A DNA stretch of 5,994 nucleotides, taken from positions 1 to 5,994 of the forward strand of contig JAPUUO010000088.1 of assembly GCA_026967815.1 (NCBI GenBank). The letters are read 5' to 3'. The translations under genes were made by a program, and so were the position numbers. Source of the DNA: Candidatus Bathyarchaeota archaeon. GTDB lineage: Archaea > Thermoproteota > Bathyarchaeia > Bathyarchaeales > Bathyarchaeaceae. The notes beneath the pieces are model-generated. The model worked only from the letters and a program-made list of their open reading frames with translations, was not told the DNA's origin and searched no databases. This document shows, piece by piece, positions 5,922 to 5,994 of this stretch; within the stretch, counting starts at the first letter, position 1; each line of letters opens with the position of its first letter.

Positions 5922-5993
5922 GCCGGGGTGGCCGACCGGTTAGGCGGCGGCCTGCAGAGCCGCTATAAATGGGTTCAACTCCCATCCCCGGCT
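5922..5993 (+). tRNA. tRNA-Cys (anticodon GCA)
   Basis: A complete 72-nt cloverleaf with no intron. The acceptor stem GCCGGGG (5922-5928) pairs perfectly with CCCCGGC (5986-5992). The D stem is GCC/GGC with a GACCGGUUA loop. The anticodon stem GCGGC/GCCGC encloses CUGCAGA, with anticodon GCA at 5954-5956. The variable loop is 5 nt. The T stem AUGGG/CCCAU encloses UUCAACU. The discriminator base is U (5993), the identity base of tRNA-Cys, which agrees with the anticodon. Only one base (C, 5994) follows, so whether CCA is encoded cannot be seen. No strong TATA box is visible upstream; CTTTACTT (5887-5894) is a weak candidate at about the right distance. Confidence 0.96.
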
Positions 5994-5994
5994 C

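Noticed and set aside
5847..5994. Open frame starting ATG at 5847 (MKSCQFNHTE...) running through the tRNA to the window edge
   Set aside because: It reads straight through the perfectly folded tRNA-Cys and has no ribosome site; the openness is chance.

Overview
The window looks like a chromosomal piece of a hydrogen-metabolising, probably anaerobic archaeon. The evidence is an F420-non-reducing [NiFe]-hydrogenase end joined to a soluble heterodisulfide reductase operon, GGTGA-type Shine-Dalgarno sites, a GTG start, frequent AGA/AGG arginine codons, and TATA-like boxes instead of -35/-10 pairs. No methanogenesis marker such as mcr or mtr is present, so methanogen versus non-methanogen is open. 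An uncultivated Thermoproteota lineage such as Bathyarchaeia is one possibility, but that is a guess from gene content.

Region 1 (1-3948, + strand) is one tight transcription unit: the last 40 codons of the hydrogenase large subunit (mvhA), an HdrA fused at its C-terminus to an MvhD domain (810 aa), HdrC (165 aa) and HdrB (294 aa). Gaps are 6 nt and 7 nt, and hdrC/hdrB overlap by ATGA. By family knowledge this is the Mvh-Hdr flavin-based electron-bifurcating machine. Electrons from H2 pass through the MvhD [2Fe-2S] domain to the HdrA FAD. They then split between ferredoxin (via the HdrA ferredoxin domains) and a disulfide substrate reduced at the two CCG non-cubane clusters of HdrB, reached through HdrC. 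The HdrA N-terminal domain has lost most of the cysteines that bind a cluster in canonical HdrA. This is the most unusual feature seen.

Region 2 (3949-4356) has no recognisable gene. It holds one plausible but unrecognised reverse-strand ORF (about 97 codons, TTG start) converging on hdrB, and an AT-rich TATA-like element that could serve divergent promoters.

Region 3 (4357-5805, + strand) is a two-gene unit: a GTG-started ArsC-type low-molecular-weight phosphatase/arsenate reductase, then a MoeB/ThiF/HesA-type E1-like adenylyltransferase with intact ATP, zinc and catalytic cysteine residues and an extra C-terminal domain. Its ubiquitin-like sulfur-carrier partner is not in the window.

Region 4 (5806-5994) is a short intergenic stretch with a 9-bp inverted repeat, followed by a complete tRNA-Cys(GCA) that ends one base before the window edge. 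Apart from the HdrA variant and the unassigned reverse ORF, I see no clear sign of a wholly new system.
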